Shown: positions 59,950 through 64,000 of the stretch, piece by piece
Position numbering within the stretch: position 1 is the stretch's first letter
Layout of the letters: each line of letters opens with the position of its first letter
From: Trifolium pratense
Lineage: Eukaryota; Streptophyta; Magnoliopsida; Fabales; Fabaceae
Length of the DNA stretch: 64,000 bases
Direction of reading: 5' to 3'
NCBI RefSeq assembly: GCF_020283565.1
Contig: NC_060059.1
Coordinates: 14,391,501-14,455,500, forward strand
Notes under the pieces: model-generated
The model's database searches: none
What the model was told of the DNA's origin: nothing
Seen by the model: the letters and a program-made list of their open reading frames with translations, nothing else
Program-made: the position numbers and the translations under genes

Positions 59950-61197
59950 AACTGGACAAAGTAGAATGTACATTCTATTGACTGTCATGGGAGTTGACAC
60001 AATCAGGCCTCTTTCTTCATGAAATATCTTGCAAGTATCTTTGTTAAAAACAATTGTGAGATTCTTTTGTTGTAGCTGCCCTATGCTTAACAAATTATTT
60101 CTCAGATTTGGTAAATAGTATACATCAGTGATGACACTAATTTTGCCTTGCAAGCTTATCTTCACACTTCCCTTACCCATTACAGACATTGTGGAATTAT
60201 CACCAAGCTTAACAGTCTCACGAAATGTATCATCATAGTCAAATAACCATTCTTTGGTGCCAATCATATGATTGCTACAGCCAGAGTCTAAAAACCAAAC
60301 CTGATTAGTGTTGACATGTGATTGATCTTGAGCCATCATTAACATTTCTTCATGCTCATCAAATTCAGCAAAATTTGCATTTTCCTCCCAAGTTGGACAC
60401 TCATTCTGATAGTGGCCAAGCTTATGACATCTATAGCATTCTACAAATTCTTTTGAGATATTTGCAGCTGATCTACCACCTCTCCCACGCCCTCTTGAGC
60501 TGGTACGACCCCTACCCCTAGAATTTACAGATCCTCTTCCAAGATTGGAATTAGACACCTTCAGAGCTTGCTCTTCCTCTTTTACTTTGTGAATCTTCAT
60601 TCTTCCCTCATGAACAAGTAAACTACTCTGGAGTTCATCTATGGACATGGTGGTCACATCATGTGATTCCTCAATTGAGCATACAACATACTCAAATTTG
60701 GAAGTCATTGATCGCAAGATTTTCTCAACAATGTTGCCATCAGTCAATCTTTCACCATGTGATGTCATTTTGTTGGCAATAGCAAGAGTTCTTGCAAAGA
60801 AATCTGTGACAGATTCATCTTCTTTCATGCAAAGAATTTCAAAATCACGCCTCAATGATTGCAATTGAGCACGTTTCACCTTATTAGAACCTTGATACTT
60901 TCTTCTCATAGATTCCCAAATGTCTCTAGAAGTGCTTCGTACAAGAATGGTTTCAAGGATGGAGCGATCAATAGATTGAAAGAGGTAGTTCTTTACCTTC
61001 AGATATTTCAATTTACTTTCCTCAGCAGCTTTGATTTGATCTTGTGTAGCATTTGCAGGAGCTACCACAACTCCATTCTCAATCAAACTCCAATATTCTT
61101 TCGAACGCAGTAGATTTTCCATCAATTCAGCCCAATGATCATAGAATCCGTCGAATTTAGGAATGGAAGGAGGCATAAACGAAGGGTGATCCGCCAT
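59945..61197 (-). pseudogene. Copia polyprotein, N-terminal part: gag and protease
   Basis: It starts at the ATG of MADHPSFMPPSIPKFDG. The gag region (about 1-230) contains SKEYWSLIENG, YLFQSIDRSIL, DIWESMRRKYQG and SIDELQSSLLVHEGR. A Gly/Arg/Ser-rich linker is followed by the CCHC zinc knuckle CYRCHKLGHYQNEC (about 254-267). The aspartic protease follows with WFLDSGCSNHM (about 302-312). The frame is cut by the inner LTR element after about 417 codons; beyond 59945 the reading frame runs into LTR sequence and stops at 59887. Its continuation is 49039-51772, in the same frame once the insert and one duplication are discounted. Confidence 0.92.
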
Positions 61198-61312
61198 GGA
61201 TGAAGCTTAGAGAGCAAGAAACGAAGAAAGAACGAGGAAGAAGAGTAACAGAAACGGTTGCACCGTTGTAACAAACTGTAACAAACTTTCTAACAAACAA
61301 GTCTTAGTGAAA

Positions 61313-61327
61313 GGCTCGTTGATACCA
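61313..61327 (-). other. Primer-binding site of the outer copia element
   Basis: The minus strand reads TGGTATCAACGAGCC starting two bases after the 5' LTR. It is a slightly altered initiator tRNA-Met complement (TGGTATCA core intact). Confidence 0.75.
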
Positions 61328-61329
61328 AA

Positions 61330-61533
61330 TGTTGTAAACAAAGGGGATTGCTTTCTCATTAATCATTCCAATCATACAAGCTCTCTATATATAGAGAGAT
61401 ACACATACACAAGCCTAACAACTTGGCCCAATGTCAAGGCAAGCCCACTAGCGCGCGCGCCACTAAGGCCTGCTATACAATGCCTTGGCCTGCTATACAA
61501 ATGCCTTGGCTTGCAAGCTATGTGACTCTAACA
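61330..61533 (-). repeat. 5' LTR of the outer copia element (204 bp)
   Basis: By eye identical to 48746-48949, and contains the same TATA-like CTCTATATATAGAG. Confidence 0.92.
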
Positions 61534-61538
61534 ATTAA
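61534..61538. repeat. Target-site duplication of the outer copia element, right
   Basis: ATTAA, matching 48741-48745. Confidence 0.85.
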
Positions 61539-63143
61539 TTAATAGAATTAAATTAACATAAGATGAAGAAGTACCTAATTTTTCTGTTATTCTATCAACA
61601 ATGCTAATGGCAATATGGCATGGTGGACGACCTAGATGTGGGTTGTTGGAAGATCAACCATGTTATGAATGAAGATCTATTCTTATCTCTTATAAATTTA
61701 TGAGGAGACAATTTGGTCCCTAATAAAAATATAAGAGTCTTCCTAACGAGTATTTTTCAGGTACTTTTTAAAGATTTCAAGTCCTTAAAGAGTGTTCGGG
61801 GGAATTCCTTAGCATTTGTCCGGTTCAAATTGTCAGATTTGATTCAGTGCAAATTTAATCAATGATATTGACGTTATCAACTTTGCAGATATGGAAGCAT
61901 GAGTATTTCAGACACTTTAATTTCTTCATATTTGTAGGCGTATTATTATTGTATGTTATTAACTTGGATTCTGTAAGTTTGTTTGCATATTCAATTCTAA
62001 CGATCTTGAATTTGTATCGTACCATGTATTCTACGATTTTGAACAAATAAATGTTCTTTTTTAGTGTGTATATATAACAAAGTGAACTAAGATTTGGTAT
62101 ACATTCCTATCCATGTAATGTAATGTAACATATAGGTGGTACCAATTAATTATACCAAGCTAGTCTAGGAGATAGGAATTGAATTGTGCATGCGTGTGCA
62201 TTGTATTTGTGTTTAATTAGTGGTGTATTATAATTCATTTAGTCCATTACTTCGGCATCAACAAACTAGGGACCAGTTTCACTCTAACTTTTCAGTTTTT
62301 TTCTTTTAGTTGCGTTGCACCGACGATATGTTGCATGGTCCCATCACGACTATATTCATCCTTCAATTTTGTCCTCTTCAATTTATTCATTTTAATTTAA
62401 GCTATTCTATGTACAACCGTAGAAACTTAACTCAGATTTATTTACGCAATTGACAACTTTTAGCAAATGTTGTATATACCGGTCAGGAATCGAACCCAAA
62501 AGTAAATGTTTCTTTTTTTCTTGACGCAAATACTAAATGGTCTAAAATTTTGTTTTATCATAAATGTGTTGGGGAGTTTAAGGAGCTCGGGAGAAATAAT
62601 GGGGTTAATGTTCCAGTACCATAAGAGATGAAGATGCAAAATCCACCAAAAATCTTAAGACATTAGGTTAATGGGTCACATCTCTTATAAATCTAACAAA
62701 ATGCAGAATGCATTTTTCTTTTTGCACAAGGTATCTCTCGCAGAAAATTAGAGACTAATCATTTGGGATATAAAGATCTAATTAAGGTAATATTTTTGCA
62801 CAAGTGTTCTTTCGTATACACCGATCAGAAATAGAAATTCATCCTCTTCGGATCCAAAACTGGATGGTAAGGTTGTTATAGATCCGTTGGTTTGAAACCA
62901 TTGGTAGTTGAACCCCTTTGTAAAGGAGTGGATGGTAACTACACACACTTCGACGATCAAGTCAGTAGATATTGAAAATAAAAATTATTTAGGGTTAAAT
63001 GTGACATACCTAGCCTAAACTCATAAGGTATATATAAATAGAGAATTGGAGTCTGGGAGAGTCTATCGTGGACGCCTACCTCTAGGGACACATGTGTCCT
63101 GTTATAAAGCATATCCACCGTATAGATTGGTCAATTAATCAAT
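61539..63143. other. AT-rich intergenic DNA
   Basis: Continues the sequence left of 48741. Short chance frames only; no gene or well-formed repeat was recognised. Confidence 0.45.
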
Positions 63144-63300
63144 CGTTAGTTGGTTCAGCGGTGATTGACGCTGAACTTGGTAGGGAGGACCGCGGTTCGA
63201 TCCCCCGCAACTGCGATCGGGAGGGGGCTGGAACCACTTGATGCCAGAACTGACCCCCGAACCAGATTCAACTGGTGATGAAAACAAAAACAAAAAAAAA
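63144..63300 (+). mobile_element. tRNA-derived SINE, well preserved
   Basis: Box A-like TAGTTGGTTCAGCGGTGATT (about 63147) and a perfect-looking box B GGTTCGATCCC (63194-63204) have the spacing of a pol III internal promoter. A GC-rich body follows (GATCGGGAGGGGGCTGG, CTGACCCCCGAACC), and the unit ends GATGAAAACAAAAACAAAAAAAAA (last 20 bases AAAACAAAAACAAAAAAAAA). It is far more GC-rich than its surroundings and resembles legume SINE families. Confidence 0.8.
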
Positions 63301-63838
63301 TATATAATTCGAATAACCCCGATTCAGTTTACGAATAAGCCCTCAATGAATCCAAAATAGAAATCATAACCACATATTTAAAAGGATTTAAGTATTTGAC
63401 AACTGTACCGTACGTGCACCATGTTAATTGTAGATTTATACTATGTTATATACTCCATGTTGTAGGCATGCATATATATAATAAAATGATACAATAGGAA
63501 AAGACATGGAAACTAAGCTACTTAACCGACGAATGAATGATTTAGAGTCAGCGATGTTTCATGAAAATGATAAATTATATAAAAGCCAATCATAAAGATA
63601 GAGACAACATAAAAATTTTGATTGCACAGTTTGTCAAGTTTCATCAACTTGGTGTCTGTCCTACCACACACTGTGATACCCCAACCAATCCCACCGTCTC
63701 TATCACTCAACTCAAATCTAAGAGATGCGGAATCATACAAACAAATACTAACCACACTTCCTATAACAAATAATGAGAATTTATATCATATTAATATTGG
63801 ATTCAATTACGAAAGCTTATAAAAAAAAAAAAAAGGAG
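63301..63838. other. AT-rich intergenic DNA
   Basis: Short overlapping chance frames on both strands at 63522-63822; none has recognisable character. Confidence 0.4.
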
Positions 63839-63841
63839 AAA

Positions 63842-64000
63842 GTTAACTTGTGCCCTTAAGGCACATGTTAAGGAGATAAATGTGGAAAATATTTATTGAA
63901 CTTGTGTTGTACTCAATTCTCTAAGCATTAAATTCTTTGTATCATTAAATGCTATATATTTCTATTTTTAGGTAGCTTAACATGTGCCCTTAAGGCAAAA
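63842..64000. mobile_element. Small inverted-repeat element truncated by the window end
   Basis: Left end GTTAACTTGTGCCCTTAAGG followed by CACATGTTAAGG is itself nearly palindromic. The right end (CTTAACATGTGCCCTTAAGGC at about 63976) is an inverted match. The spacer is about 100 bases of AT-rich DNA. A related motif is at about 30063-30085. The right boundary is not in the window. Confidence 0.55.

Larger units (their letters stand above)
48746..61533 (-). mobile_element. Ty1-copia LTR retrotransposon interrupted by a second LTR element
   Basis: Two 204-bp LTRs (61330-61533 as 5' LTR, 48746-48949 as 3' LTR) appear identical by eye. They begin TGTTAG and end CAACA on the coding strand and are flanked by ATTAA duplications. 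After the 5' LTR comes a tRNA-Met-type primer site; a purine tract precedes the 3' LTR. Without the inner element (51778-59944 plus one 5-bp duplication) the unit is 4616 bp. Its gag-pol frame would then be continuous at 1329 codons including stop, a normal length for plant copia. Gene order protease-integrase-RT-RNase H defines copia. Short LTRs and gag style suggest the Ivana/Oryco lineage, but that is tentative. Confidence 0.93.

Noticed and set aside
48746..61533. Two separate host genes (a 936-codon and a 436-codon protein)
   Set aside because: They are the two halves of one copia polyprotein between matching LTRs and target duplications, interrupted by a second element.
63144..63220. 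A functional tRNA gene
   Set aside because: Box A and box B are present, but a cloverleaf with acceptor stem and anticodon arm is not evident, and the unit continues into a SINE body with an A-rich tail.

Overview
The window is nuclear DNA of a flowering plant, most likely a papilionoid legume of the Medicago/Trifolium/Pisum type. The evidence is the intron-rich genes with plant-specific families, very AT-rich spacers, tRNA-derived SINEs, abundant small MITEs, and Ty1-copia and LINE elements. The legume assignment is an inference from protein and repeat style; no search was run.

Six host genes can be modelled, with splice sites fixed by reading frame: a PRA1 (prenylated Rab acceptor) protein (4723-5301, minus); a two-exon DUF1685 protein (6427-7514, minus); a CrRLK1L receptor kinase of the ANXUR/HERCULES type (13969-16762, plus) with an unusual intron between membrane segment and kinase; a six-exon RPAP2/RTR1-type RNA polymerase II CTD phosphatase (24735-28833, plus); a short histone H1 (32420-33071, plus); and a six-exon WAVE-DAMPENED2-like TPX2-family microtubule protein (40812-42765, minus) with a GC-AG intron. 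They are independent single genes with no operon-like logic.

The rest is mostly mobile DNA. 10-13 kb: a SINE, an interleaved inverted repeat, a LINE RNase H fragment and two foldback/MITE elements. 17-21 kb: two decayed LINE copies, the second flanked by a 16-bp target duplication inside an older repeat that has an uninterrupted relative at about 22.95 kb. 31.4-31.8 kb: another LINE RNase H relic. 33.5-35.1 kb: two Helitron-like ends in opposite orientation. 38.5-39.2 kb: a hAT-type MITE with an 8-bp target duplication. 39.8 kb: a 154-bp MITE.

The right third (48741-61538) is a nested pair of LTR retrotransposons, both on the minus strand. A compact copia element (204-bp LTRs, 5-bp target duplication) was interrupted within its polyprotein gene by an 8167-bp element with two 1540-bp LTRs and its own 5-bp duplication. 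Both LTR pairs look identical or nearly so, implying recent activity. The inner element has no long open reading frame, only decayed copia pol traces, yet keeps a perfect tRNA-Met primer site, so it was probably mobilised in trans.

The most interesting observation is the CrRLK1L intron: both splice junctions lie in the same 7-base sequence (ACCAGGT), and the ends of the intervening 183 bp are weakly inverted. This suggests intron gain by insertion of a small mobile element.
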